Positions 30,991 through 39,973 of a stretch of 64,000 nucleotides of DNA are shown piece by piece. Under the pieces are notes generated by a model, which worked only from the letters and a program-made list of their open reading frames with translations, was not told the DNA's origin and made no database searches. A program made the translations under genes and the position numbers. How positions within the stretch are numbered: position 1 is the first letter of the stretch; every line of letters begins with the position of its first letter. This DNA is from SSF14 sp046331245 (GTDB lineage: Bacteria > Actinomycetota > Acidimicrobiia > Acidimicrobiales > Microtrichaceae). The stretch spans positions 1 to 64,000 of the forward strand of contig JAXLRH010000003.1 in the NCBI GenBank assembly GCA_046331245.1, given 5' to 3'.

Positions 30991-32022
30991 TCAGGCGAGG
31001 GAACTGAGCACGTCGCTCGCGGGGAGCTTCCGGTCGTTGAAGCCCGGGCGGTCGACGGGGTCGCCGCCGAGCGCGAAGGTGGCGAACGAGTCGACCGCGA
31101 GCAGCAGGTCGCGGAGGTTGCGCGGCGGCGGGAAGTACTCGTCCTCGTCGGTCGTTCGCACCTCCTCGACGCCGTTCGTCGGGGCGAGGCGGGCGATGAC
31201 CGCATCCACCAGATCCTCCGGAGCCGAGGCTCCGGCGGTGACGCCGATGGTGCCCGACAGGTCGGACGGCAGCTCGTCGGCGTCGTTGATGCGGAACACC
31301 TGATCGCAGCCGGCGTCGCGGGCCAGCTTCTCGAGCGCCAGCGTGTTCGACGAGTTCGCGGAGCCGACGACCACCATGGCGTCGCAGCGGGGAGCGATGT
31401 TCATGAGGGCGGTCTGTCGGTTCGTGGTGGCGAAGCAGAGGTCGCTGCGGCCCGGTACCCACATGTCGGGGAAGCGCTCTTTGGTGGCGTCGAGCACGTC
31501 GCGCCAGTCACGGTGGCTGAGCGTGGTCTGAGCGAGGAGGGCGACGGGCGTGTCGAACTCGGGGAGCTCGGCGACCTCGGCGACGGACTCGACGCGGTGG
31601 GTGGACTCGGGGGCGACGGCCATCGTGCCGACCGCCTCCTCGTGGCCCTCGTGGCCGATGTAGACGATCTGGTAGCCCTTGCCGGCCCGGACCTTCACCT
31701 CGTGGTGCACCTTGGTGACGAGCGGGCACACCGAGTCGACGACGTAGCCGCCCCGGGCCGTCGCCGCAGCGACCACCTCGGGCGCCGATCCGTGCGCCGA
31801 CAGCATGATGGGCATGCCCTCGGGCACCTCGGCGATGTCGTCGACGAACACCACGCCGAGGTCGCGGAAGCGCTGCACCACCCGCTGGTTGTGCACGATC
31901 TCGTGGTAGCAGTACACCGGCGGCTCGAAGGCCCGCACCATCCAGGCGAGGGCCTTGATGGCCATCTCGACCCCCGCGCAGAAGCCACGGGGGGCGGCGA
32001 GGAGCACCTTGTCGACCGGCAT
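30991..32022 (-). CDS. ispH: 4-hydroxy-3-methylbut-2-enyl diphosphate reductase
   Basis: A 343-residue iron-sulfur enzyme for the last step of the MEP isoprenoid pathway. The three conserved cluster cysteines are Cys15 (PRGFCAGV), Cys99 (DSVCPLVTK) and Cys196 (LCFATTNRQ). VHNQRVV and AQTTLS are also typical. It is longer than E. coli IspH (316) mainly at the C-terminus. TAGACT lies 9 bases before the start on the minus strand, consistent with leaderless expression. Confidence 0.95.
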   Translation of the reverse strand: MPVDKVLLAAPRGFCAGVEMAIKALAWMVRAFEPPVYCYHEIVHNQRVVQRFRDLGVVFVDDIAEVPEGMPIMLSAHGSAPEVVAAATARGGYVVDSVCPLVTKVHHEVKVRAGKGYQIVYIGHEGHEEAVGTMAVAPESTHRVESVAEVAELPEFDTPVALLAQTTLSHRDWRDVLDATKERFPDMWVPGRSDLCFATTNRQTALMNIAPRCDAMVVVGSANSSNTLALEKLARDAGCDQVFRINDADELPSDLSGTIGVTAGASAPEDLVDAVIARLAPTNGVEEVRTTDEDEYFPPPRNLRDLLLAVDSFATFALGGDPVDRPGFNDRKLPASDVLSSLA

Positions 32023-32031
32023 GATCCGGCC

Positions 32032-32037
32032 AGTCTA
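32032..32037 (-). promoter_or_regulatory. -10 box for a leaderless ispH transcript
   Basis: On the minus strand TAGACT is followed by 9 bases and the ispH ATG. It lies in the 28-base gap to the alpha/beta-hydrolase stop, so the two genes need not be cotranscribed. Confidence 0.42.
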
Positions 32038-32050
32038 CGGGTGGGCCCGA

Positions 32051-33232
32051 CTAGGGCCGGTGCAGGTACGTGGCCGGTGCGGGGTTGAACTGGCCGACGA
32101 CCGACGAGCCGAGCCCGACCGGCTGGGCGTCGAGGCCGGCGGCGTAGCGCAGCGCGGCGGTGACGAAGTGCCGGGTGATCGGCCACACCTGCGGGCCGAG
32201 GTAGTTCGGCGGCGACACGCAGCCGTCGCGGCCGAGCGTGACGACGAAGTCGGGGAGCGGCAGGCCGACGTTCTGCGCCAGCGTCACGATGCCGCCCTGG
32301 TCGCGGGCGATCTCGCAGATGTCGCTGAAGGCGTTGTTGTGGCCGGCGCCGGGGATGACGACGAGGCTGTCGGGCCCCGCGGTGTAGTCGAAGCCGGACT
32401 GGACGCGGGGGAGGATCGCCACGTTGTCGTTCTGGCCGCCCATCCACATGATCGACTTCGACGTGTCCGACAGGACCGCCGGCACCGAGCCCGAATCGGG
32501 GTTCGCCCCGGCCGCCATCGGGATGGCGAACGAGACGTCGGGCCGCGACAGGAGCGAGATCGAGGTGCCGCCGCCGGCGGAGTGGCCGATGGGGAAGAAG
32601 CGGTTCGTCTCGGCGAACCCGTGGAACGGGCCGGGATCGGTGGACATCGAGCGGACCTTGGTGATCGCGAAATCGGCGACCTGGGTGTCGGGCCGGGCCC
32701 CGGCGGGCGGTTCGCCGAGGAGTGACTGGAGACCCCGCTCGAAGTAGTCGGGCGACACGACCACGAAGCCCCACGAGGCGAGGTGCGCCGTGAGGAACGT
32801 GGACTGCAGGCGGTACGAGGCGGCGCCGTGGCTGAAGAGCACGACGGGGAACGGACCACCGGCGGAGACGGGCAGGTCGCGGAACGCCGTGGTCTCGAAG
32901 ACCGGGTCGATGTCGGGGCCCACGAGGAACTGCAGCAGCGGGCTCAGGAACTGCTTGATGTGGTACGAGTCGTGGGTGTGCCCCACGGCCGACGCGGGCG
33001 CGGCCGGATACCACACCTCGGCCTTGCGGCCGGGCTCGATGTCGACCGTGGTGACGCCGGCGGCGTACGGCCCCGGCTGCGTGTAGGCGGCGGTGCCGGC
33101 CTGCGGCGCGAGGTCGGGGTTCGTGCCGCCGGAGTACGGCGTGGGGAGCGGCGGACGGGGCTGTGCCGGCGGCGTGCACGCCGCCCCGACCAGCGCCACG
33201 GCGCCGACGACCAACAGTGACCGAATTCTCAC
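32051..33232 (-). CDS. Secreted alpha/beta-hydrolase lipoprotein (PAF-acetylhydrolase/cutinase-like)
   Basis: A 393-residue exported hydrolase. The signal peptide ends in a lipobox (VGAAC, Cys19), followed by a Pro-rich linker. The nucleophile elbow is FPIGHSAGGGTS; the oxyanion strand is PVVLFSHGAAS, and VIPGAGHNN supplies a probable catalytic His. It resembles platelet-activating-factor acetylhydrolase and polyester hydrolase families, so an extracellular ester is the likely substrate. GGGGGAG precedes the GTG start. It is divergent from the radical-SAM gene, with overlapping -10 boxes between them. Confidence 0.82.
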   Translation of the reverse strand: MRIRSLLVVGAVALVGAACTPPAQPRPPLPTPYSGGTNPDLAPQAGTAAYTQPGPYAAGVTTVDIEPGRKAEVWYPAAPASAVGHTHDSYHIKQFLSPLLQFLVGPDIDPVFETTAFRDLPVSAGGPFPVVLFSHGAASYRLQSTFLTAHLASWGFVVVSPDYFERGLQSLLGEPPAGARPDTQVADFAITKVRSMSTDPGPFHGFAETNRFFPIGHSAGGGTSISLLSRPDVSFAIPMAAGANPDSGSVPAVLSDTSKSIMWMGGQNDNVAILPRVQSGFDYTAGPDSLVVIPGAGHNNAFSDICEIARDQGGIVTLAQNVGLPLPDFVVTLGRDGCVSPPNYLGPQVWPITRHFVTAALRYAAGLDAQPVGLGSSVVGQFNPAPATYLHRP

Positions 33233-33259
33233 GACTCTCCCCCTCGATCGCGGTGCAAC

Positions 33260-33266
33260 TACCTTA
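33260..33266. promoter_or_regulatory. Symmetric bidirectional -10 element
   Basis: TACCTTA contains TACCTT on the plus strand (8 bases before ATG 33274 of the radical-SAM gene) and TAAGGT on the minus strand (about 28 bases before GTG 33232 of the lipoprotein hydrolase). The two -10 boxes overlap almost completely, so RNA polymerase may start in either direction. Confidence 0.4.
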
Positions 33267-33273
33267 GAACGAC

Positions 33274-34660
33274 ATGTCCACCGCCCGCGTCGTCGCCGTC
33301 GCGCCGGGCAGCCCGGCCGACACCGGCGGCGTCGTCGTGGGCGACCTCCTCACGGCGGTCAACGGCCAGCCGATCCGCGACGTGATCGAGTACCGCGTGC
33401 TCACCGACGAGGCCGACGTCGGGCTCTCGATCGAACGCGGCGGGCTCCAACTCGACGTGGACATCGCCAAGGCCGACGGCGAGCCGCTGGGCATCGAGGT
33501 CGACTCGGCGGTGTTCGACCGGGTGCGCACCTGCGACAACCACTGCGAGTTCTGCTTCATCTACCAGCTGCCGCCCGGGTTGCGCCGCAGCTTGTACCTG
33601 AAGGACGACGACTACCGCCTGTCGTTCCTCTACGGGAACTTCACCACGCTCACCCGGTTCACCGAGGCCGACCTCGAGCGGGTGGTCACCGAGAACCTGT
33701 CGCCGCTCTACGTGTCGATCCACGCCACCGACCCGCTCACCCGCAACGAGATGCTGCGGAACAAGCGCGGCGCGATGAGCCTCCGCTGGCTGCGCGCGCT
33801 GCTCGACCACGGCATCGAGGTGCACGGCCAGATCGTGGTGTGTCCCGGGCTGCAACGACGGCGACGTGCTCGAGGACACGTTGTGCGGCGTGCTCGACGA
33901 GTACCCAGAGCTGTGCGACGTGGCGGTGGTGCCGCTGGGTCTGTCGAAGTTCAACAAGGAGCCGCGCATGCGGTTGCACACCGTCGAGGAGGCCGCCCGG
34001 GTGTGCGACCTCGTGGACGAGTGGCAGGAGATCTTCCGCCAGACCCTCGGCCACCGCATGGTGTACGCCGCCGACGAGTACTACCTGCTCGCCGGTCGCC
34101 CGTTCCCGGGCCCCGAGACGTACGACGGGTTCTCGATGCACGAGGACGGCATCGGCATGGCCCGGGCGTTCGAGCTCGAGTTCACCGGCGTCACCGACGA
34201 GGCCATCGGCGTGCAACCGGGCTTCTTCAACTGGGTCGACGGCGCGCCCGCCGAGGGGTACCGGGCGCCCCGCACCGACGGCCTGCTCACGATCCGGTCT
34301 CGGCGACCCGCACCCGACGCTCCGATCGGCATCCTCACCGGCAGCTACGGCATGACGGTGCTGGCGCCGTTGATCGCGGCCGTCGACCGCGACGACGTCC
34401 GCCTGATCGAGGTCGACAGCGGGTTCTTCGGCGGCAACGTGGGCGTGGCCGGGCTGATGGTCGGGGAGGACCTGCAACGCGTGCTTTCGTCCGAACCGGC
34501 CGGGCACCGCTATCTTCTTCCCGACGTGTGTTTGTCGGGAGGTCGCTTCCTGGACGGGCTGACCCCCGAGGATCTGCCCCGACCCGTCGAGATCATCCCT
34601 ACTGACGGTGTCGCGCTCCGGCGTGCGCTGCAGCACCCACTGACTGGCCGCGAAGCATGA
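33274..34660 (+). pseudogene. PDZ/radical-SAM (DUF512) protein, frameshifted
   Basis: Family: PDZ-like N-terminus (VVAVAPGSPADTGGVVVGD), a radical-SAM-like core with Cys87, Cys91 and Cys94 (RTCDNHCEFCFIYQLP), and a C-terminal DUF512 domain ending LLPDVCLSGGRFLDG. The reading frame breaks near 33850-33856: after VVCPGL the first frame runs into Arg-rich nonsense, while the next frame continues NDGDVLEDTLCGVLDEYPEL. One extra base in CCCGGGCTGCAACGACG explains it. With one base removed the protein would have about 461 residues. It is either a sequencing or assembly error or a recent mutation; the downstream half shows no decay. The stop overlaps der (ATGA). Function unknown; suspected Fe-S oxidoreductase. 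Confidence 0.82.
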
Positions 34661-35991
34661 CCGAAGCACGAACCCCAACGCCCCTGCCCACGGTGGCCAT
34701 CGTCGGGCGGCCCAACGTGGGCAAGTCGACGCTGATGAACCGCATCATCGGCCGCCGTGAGGCCATCGTGCAGGAGCTGCCCGGCGTCACCCGCGACCGC
34801 AAGGTGGTCGAGGCCAGCTGGAACGGTCGCGACTTCGAGCTCGTCGACACCGGCGGCTGGATGACCGGCGGCTCGGCGCTCGACAAGAAGGTGTCCCGCC
34901 AGTCCGAGCAGGCCATCGCCGACGCCGACGTCGTGCTGTTCGTCGTGGACGCCAACGTGGGCGTGACCGACGACGACACCGAGGTCGCTCGCCTCCTGCT
35001 CCGCCTCGACCGGCCGGTGCTCGTGATTGCCAACAAGGTCGACGACACCCGGCACGAGGCCAACATCTGGGACCTCCTCGCGCTGGGCCTCGGCGAGCCC
35101 CACGCGATCAGCGCGCTGCACGGCCGCGGCACGGGCGACCTGCTCGACGTCGTCATCTCGCACTTCCCACCCGTCGAGGACGAGGAGGACGACGAGGAGC
35201 TCGATGACGACGAGACGCAGGCGTTGTTCTCGGTCGCGCTCGTCGGCCGCCCCAACGTGGGCAAGTCGACGCTGTTCAACCGGCTCATCGGCGAGGACCG
35301 CTCGGTGGTGCACGACATGCCCGGCACGACCCGCGACTCCGTCGACACGGTCGTCGACACCGAGCACGGCTCGATCAAGTTCATCGACACGGCGGGCATG
35401 CGGCGCAAGAGCCGCATCGACGACGGCACCGAGTACTTCTCGATGGTCCGGGCGCTGCAGTCGGTCGACAGCGCGGACGCGGCGCTGCTCGTGATCGACG
35501 CGACCGAGGGCATCACCCACCAGGATCAGCGCCTCGCCGAGCGCATCGACGCCTCGGGCAGCCCGATCGTCGTGCTGCTCAACAAATGGGAGCTGCTCGA
35601 CGCGGACGCCCGCAACGAGATCCTCTACCAGATGTCGCAGAAGCTCCACTTCCTCGGCGACTCGGCCGTGCTGCGCATCTCGGCGCTCACCGGCCGCGGC
35701 GTGCACCGGCTGGTGCCGGCGCTCGAGACGGCGATCGACGCCTACCACCGGCGCGTGCCCACCCGGAAGGTCAACGATGTGATCCGCCGGGCACAGCAGG
35801 CGCAGCCGGGCCCACACGGCGTGCGGGTGATGTACGCCACGCAGGGCGCCTCCGATCCGCCCACGTTCACGCTGTTCGCGAACAAGACCGTTCCGCCGCA
35901 CTACCTGCGCTATCTGGAGCGCATGCTGCGCGAGGCGTTCGACCTGGGCTCGACGCCCATCAAGATGCGGGTCCGCAAGCGCACCGACTGA
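34657..35991 (+). CDS. der: Ribosome-associated GTPase Der (EngA)
   Basis: A 444-residue GTPase needed for 50S subunit assembly. Two G domains are seen: GRPNVGKS at 17-24 with NKVDD as G4, and GRPNVGKS near 197-204 with NKWELL as G4. An acidic linker (EDEEDDEELDDDE) separates them and a C-terminal KH-like domain (PPTFTLFANKTVPPHYLRY) closes the protein. ATG 34657 overlaps the upstream stop by 4 bases. Confidence 0.96.
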   Translation: MTEARTPTPLPTVAIVGRPNVGKSTLMNRIIGRREAIVQELPGVTRDRKVVEASWNGRDFELVDTGGWMTGGSALDKKVSRQSEQAIADADVVLFVVDANVGVTDDDTEVARLLLRLDRPVLVIANKVDDTRHEANIWDLLALGLGEPHAISALHGRGTGDLLDVVISHFPPVEDEEDDEELDDDETQALFSVALVGRPNVGKSTLFNRLIGEDRSVVHDMPGTTRDSVDTVVDTEHGSIKFIDTAGMRRKSRIDDGTEYFSMVRALQSVDSADAALLVIDATEGITHQDQRLAERIDASGSPIVVLLNKWELLDADARNEILYQMSQKLHFLGDSAVLRISALTGRGVHRLVPALETAIDAYHRRVPTRKVNDVIRRAQQAQPGPHGVRVMYATQGASDPPTFTLFANKTVPPHYLRYLERMLREAFDLGSTPIKMRVRKRTD

Positions 35992-35997
35992 CTCCCG

Positions 35998-36003
35998 TAC
36001 TGT
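35998..36003 (+). promoter_or_regulatory. -10 box for a leaderless glycosyltransferase transcript
   Basis: TACTGT lies 6 bases before GTG 36010 and 7 bases after the der stop, supporting both the start choice and independent transcription. Confidence 0.42.
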
Positions 36004-36009
36004 CGTTCG

Positions 36010-37323
36010 GTGCGGACTTCCGGCGGACGGCAGGTGCCTTGGCGGCAGATTCCCTGGCGGATGGTCGCGCCGCTCGTGGTCGGCGCGATCGTCGTGCGGG
36101 TGCTCTACCTGGTGGTGATCGTGAGTGGTCGACCTCCGGCGAGCGACGCCGACCAGTACCTCGACATCGCCCGCCACGTGCGCGCCGGCGAGGGGTTCGT
36201 GATGCAGTGGCCGCAGCTCCGGGTGCACGCGACGGCGTTCCGGCCCCCGGCGTATCCGGCGTTGCTCGGCGCCTGGATGCGCGTGTTCGGCGAGTCGGTG
36301 ACGGCGGCGCGGTGCCTGAACCTGGTGCTCGGCGTCGTCGTGGTCGTCGCGACGTTCGCGCTGGTGCGGCGACTCCGCGGCGACCGCGCCGGGCTCGTGG
36401 CCGGCGGGTTGGTGTGCGTGTACCCGCCGCTGCTGGCCAACGACGCGACGACGCTCGCCGAGCCGCTGGCGCTCGTCCTCCTGCTCGCGGTCGTGTGGGC
36501 GGCGATGGATCGACGCTGGTGGTTGGCCGGTGTGACGGCCGGTCTGCTGACGCTCACGAAGCCGTCGGCACAGGGGTTCGTGGCGATGCTCGTGGTGCTC
36601 GCGTTCGTCCTGGCGTTCCGTGAGCGTTCCGGCGGGCCCTGGATCCGGCGGGCCCTGGTCGCGTCGGCGACCGTGCTGGCCACAGCAGCGGTCGTCGTCG
36701 TGCCGTGGATCGTGCGCAACCAGGTGGAGCTCGGCACGACGTCGGTGGTCACGTCCAACGGCTTCAACCTGATGGCGATCTACGGGGACGTCGCCCGCGA
36801 GCGGGGCACGTTCGTCGACATCGTGGGCGACCCGGCGTACCAGTCGATGCACTTCCGGCTGCTGCGTCTCGACGAGGGCCAGTGGAACGACGAGCTCACG
36901 CGCCGGGCGCTCTCGCAGATCCGCGAGCATCCCGGTTACGTGGCGTCGACCGTGGGGAACAACCTCCGGTACTGGTTCGAGCTGTCGCCGGGACGCAACG
37001 ACATCCCCGAGTCGCAGGACGGGCGCGACGTCGACTTCCGCCACCTCACCCTGCCGCTCTTCTATCCGGTCACGGTGCTCGGCCTCGCCGGTCTCGGCGT
37101 CGCGCTCGCCCGGCCTGGTCGTCCCGGTCGTCCCGGCGCTCGCCTCGCCGTGCTCCTGCTGGTGCTGTCGGCGCTCTACGCCACCGCAACCTCGCTGGTG
37201 CTCGTGGCGCCGCCACGGCTGCGGGCCCCGTTCGACCTGGCCTGCTGCATCGGGGTCGGCCTGCTCGTCGCGGAGCTGCCCGGAACGGGGCAGGGGTGCC
37301 GTCGGGGGTTGCCACTACGCTGA
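36010..37323 (+). CDS. GT39-like polytopic glycosyltransferase (ArnT/PMT fold)
   Basis: A 437-residue membrane protein with about ten helices. The first extracytoplasmic loop carries the acidic pair in SGRPPASDADQYLDIARHV, followed by FRPPAYPALLGAWMRVFG, as in GT-C dolichyl- or polyprenyl-phosphate-sugar-dependent transferases. LTKPSAQGFVAML and PWIVRNQVELG are further family-like segments. It probably transfers a sugar from a polyprenyl phosphate to a protein or lipid outside the membrane. Acceptor unknown. It is co-oriented with der but has its own likely promoter. Confidence 0.8.
   Translation: MRTSGGRQVPWRQIPWRMVAPLVVGAIVVRVLYLVVIVSGRPPASDADQYLDIARHVRAGEGFVMQWPQLRVHATAFRPPAYPALLGAWMRVFGESVTAARCLNLVLGVVVVVATFALVRRLRGDRAGLVAGGLVCVYPPLLANDATTLAEPLALVLLLAVVWAAMDRRWWLAGVTAGLLTLTKPSAQGFVAMLVVLAFVLAFRERSGGPWIRRALVASATVLATAAVVVVPWIVRNQVELGTTSVVTSNGFNLMAIYGDVARERGTFVDIVGDPAYQSMHFRLLRLDEGQWNDELTRRALSQIREHPGYVASTVGNNLRYWFELSPGRNDIPESQDGRDVDFRHLTLPLFYPVTVLGLAGLGVALARPGRPGRPGARLAVLLLVLSALYATATSLVLVAPPRLRAPFDLACCIGVGLLVAELPGTGQGCRRGLPLR
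37316..37321 (+). promoter_or_regulatory. -10 box for the SpoIIE-type phosphatase gene
   Basis: TACGCT ends 9 bases before ATG 37331 and overlaps the last codons of the glycosyltransferase gene; spacing fits a leaderless transcript. Confidence 0.38.
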
Positions 37324-37330
37324 CGCGGCC

Positions 37331-38407
37331 ATGGTGGCTCACTGGTTCCTCTACGGCGTTGCGGGCGCATCCCTCCTCGGAGCGCTGCTGTCGTTCCGTG
37401 CGGCTGCGCTGCGGTACCGGACGGTTCGCAAGCTCGACGACTCGTCGGCCGACGTGCTGCAGCTGTCGGGTGGGGCCATCGCGCACGACCTGCACACGGC
37501 GGGGCTCTACCTGACGATCGGGCTCGCAGTGGGTGTGGTGGCCGTCACCGGGCGCGCGTCGGGCTGGTACTTCATGGGCGTCATCGCACTCCCCGTGATC
37601 GTGAGCCTGTGGCTCGCCCGGTACGCACGTCGGGACGCACGCCTCACCGAGGCGCGGCTCCGGCTGGAGAAGCGGGCGCAGGAGATGCTCCAGCAGACCG
37701 ACACGGCGCCGGCACGGTGGGCCGAGCGTCTGGCGCCGGCCGAGATGCCCGCCACCCCCGGCTACGAGATCGGGACCGTGCACGAAGCGGTGTCGGGGGT
37801 CATGTCGGGCGACCTCGTGGACGTGTTCCACCTGCCCTCGGGGCGGTTGTGCTGCGTCGTGGGCGACGTGTCGGGCCACGACGTCGAGGCGTCCATCACC
37901 GCGCTGCAGACGAAGTTCCTCCTGCGCAGCTACCTCCGGCGCTACCGCGACCCGGGCCAGGCGCTCGAGGAACTGAACCGCCAGGTGTCGGACTACGAGC
38001 GCCCCGAGGAGTTCGTGTCGCTGTGCGTGATGGTGTTCGACGGCGAGGCGGCCACGATGCGGTACGCGTCGGCCGGTCACCCGCCGGCGTGGCTCTCGCA
38101 CGACCGCGAGGTGCGCGCCCTGCGCGCGACGGGGCCGGTGCTGATGATGGACCCGTCCGCCACGTTCCTCTCGAAGGAGATCCCGTTCGAGAAGGGCGAC
38201 CTCGTCGTCTCGCTCTCCGACGGCGTGGCCGAAGCGCGCTCGGGGTCGCAGTTCTTCGGCGAGGAGCGCATCGCCGCAGTGGTGCGGCGGTTCGACACCG
38301 CGGCCCCCGACGAGCTCTGTCGCGAGGTCGTGGGAGCGGCGCAGGAGTTCAGCTCGGGCCCCATCACCGACGACATCACCGTGCTCGCGGTTCGCCGCAC
38401 CGAGTGA
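37331..38407 (+). CDS. Membrane-anchored SpoIIE/RsbU-type PP2C phosphatase
   Basis: A 358-residue protein. Three hydrophobic segments lie in the first 100 residues (one at the extreme N-terminus, a pair near 57-97). They are followed by a short coiled coil and a PPM phosphatase domain: GYEIGTVHEAVSGVMSGDLVDVF, VVGDVSGHDVEASITAL (metal-binding Asp), VSLSDGVAEARS, and GPITDDITVLAVRR at the end. Such phosphatases usually dephosphorylate anti-anti-sigma factors in partner-switching circuits. No anti-sigma or STAS gene is adjacent, so the partner must be elsewhere. Confidence 0.87.
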   Translation: MVAHWFLYGVAGASLLGALLSFRAAALRYRTVRKLDDSSADVLQLSGGAIAHDLHTAGLYLTIGLAVGVVAVTGRASGWYFMGVIALPVIVSLWLARYARRDARLTEARLRLEKRAQEMLQQTDTAPARWAERLAPAEMPATPGYEIGTVHEAVSGVMSGDLVDVFHLPSGRLCCVVGDVSGHDVEASITALQTKFLLRSYLRRYRDPGQALEELNRQVSDYERPEEFVSLCVMVFDGEAATMRYASAGHPPAWLSHDREVRALRATGPVLMMDPSATFLSKEIPFEKGDLVVSLSDGVAEARSGSQFFGEERIAAVVRRFDTAAPDELCREVVGAAQEFSSGPITDDITVLAVRRTE

Positions 38408-38429
38408 ACTACCGGCAGAATCAAGGGCC

Positions 38430-39950
38430 ATGACCGATTCGTTGGCCGACGCGCTCGCTCGCGCTCCGCAGGGCAACCTCCACAAGGAAGCCGAGAAGCT
38501 CGCCCGTCAGAACAAGCTGTTCGTGCGCGAGCGCATCGAGCTGCTGTGCGATCCCGGCACGTTCGTGGAGGACGGGATGCTCGCCAACGCGACGGGCACC
38601 GACCTGCCGGCCGACGGCGTGGTCACGGGCGTGGGCGAGGTCGACGGGCGTGCTGCGGTGATCGTCGCCAACGACCCGACGGTGAAGGCCGGCTCCTGGG
38701 GCGCCCGCACCGTCGAGAAGATCGTGCGGATGACCGACATCGCCCTGCGCGACAACCTGCCGGTGTTCTGGCTGATCGACTCGGCGGGCGCCCGCATCAC
38801 CGACCAGGTCGAGCTGTTCCCCGGCCGCCGCGGCGCCGGCCGCATCTTCTACAACCAGGTGCGGCTGTCGGGGAAGGTCCCGCAGATCTGCTGCCTCTTC
38901 GGCCCGTCGGCGGCGGGAGGCGCGTACATCCCGTCGTTCTGCGACATCGTGATCATGGTCGAGGGCAACGCCTCGATGTACCTGGGGTCGCCGCGCATGG
39001 CGGAGATGGTGATCGGCGAGATCGCCACGCTCGAGGAGACCGGCGGCGCCCGGATGCACTGCTCGGTGTCGGGCTGTGGCGACAACCTCGCGCACGACGA
39101 CGCCGACGCCATCGAGCAGGCCAAGGCCTACTTCACCTACATGCCCACGTACTGGCGGCACGACCCGCCGACGTACGAGGCGGTGCCGCCGTCGCACACG
39201 CTCGACGGCTCGATCGTGCCCGCGGAGGACACGCAGGGCTACGACATCCACCGGGTGATCGACTGCCTCGTCGACGCGGAGAGCTTCTTCGAGGTGAAGC
39301 CGCTGTTCGCTCCGGAGATGGTCGTGGGCTTCGGCCTGATGGACGGCTCGCCGGTCGGGTTCGTTGCGAACAACCCGATGATCAAGGGCGGCGTGCTGTT
39401 CACCGACACCGCCGACAAGGCGGCCCGGTTCATTTGGTGCTGCGACGCCTTCAACATCCCGCTGATCTTCCTGGCGGACGTGCCCGGCTTCATGATCGGC
39501 ACCGAGGTGGAGCGCCAGGGCATCATCCGCCACGGCGCCAAGATGATCACGGCGGTGTCCGAGGCGACCGTCCCCAAGATCTCCGTCATCCTGCGCAAGG
39601 CCTACGGCGCCGGCCTCTACGCGATGAGCGGCCCGGCCTTCGAGCCCGAGGCCACCATCGCGCTCCCGACCGCGAAGATCGCGGTGATGGGGCCCGAGGC
39701 GGCGGTGAACGCGGTCTTCGCGAACAAGATCGCGGCCATCGACGACGCCGACGAGCGCGAGGCGTTCGTGCTGGAGCAGCGCCGGATCTACGAGGAGGAC
39801 GTCGACCTGCTGCGCCTCGCCTCGGAACTGGTCATTGACGCGGTCGTCGATTGGGGCGATCTTCGTACCGACATCCTGCGCCGCCTGACGCGAGCTGCGG
39901 GCAAGACACGGGTGTTCACCGACCGGCGCCACGGGGTGCCGCCGGTCTGA
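38430..39950 (+). CDS. Acyl-CoA carboxylase carboxyltransferase (beta) subunit
   Basis: A 506-residue crotonase-fold carboxyltransferase that moves CO2 from biotin to an acyl-CoA. Both halves are present: the acyl-CoA site region has WLIDSAGARITDQVELFPG and GPSAAGGAYIPSFCD, and the biotin site has FLADVPGFMIGTEVERQGIIRHGAKM and ISVILRKAYGAGLYAM. It is of propionyl-CoA/methylcrotonyl-CoA carboxylase type; the exact substrate is undecided. No alpha (biotin carboxylase) gene is nearby. A CAGAAT box and an AAGGG site precede ATG 38430. Confidence 0.9.
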   Translation: MTDSLADALARAPQGNLHKEAEKLARQNKLFVRERIELLCDPGTFVEDGMLANATGTDLPADGVVTGVGEVDGRAAVIVANDPTVKAGSWGARTVEKIVRMTDIALRDNLPVFWLIDSAGARITDQVELFPGRRGAGRIFYNQVRLSGKVPQICCLFGPSAAGGAYIPSFCDIVIMVEGNASMYLGSPRMAEMVIGEIATLEETGGARMHCSVSGCGDNLAHDDADAIEQAKAYFTYMPTYWRHDPPTYEAVPPSHTLDGSIVPAEDTQGYDIHRVIDCLVDAESFFEVKPLFAPEMVVGFGLMDGSPVGFVANNPMIKGGVLFTDTADKAARFIWCCDAFNIPLIFLADVPGFMIGTEVERQGIIRHGAKMITAVSEATVPKISVILRKAYGAGLYAMSGPAFEPEATIALPTAKIAVMGPEAAVNAVFANKIAAIDDADEREAFVLEQRRIYEEDVDLLRLASELVIDAVVDWGDLRTDILRRLTRAAGKTRVFTDRRHGVPPV

Positions 39951-39973
39951 TCGACGAAGCTGGGGAGCGACAG

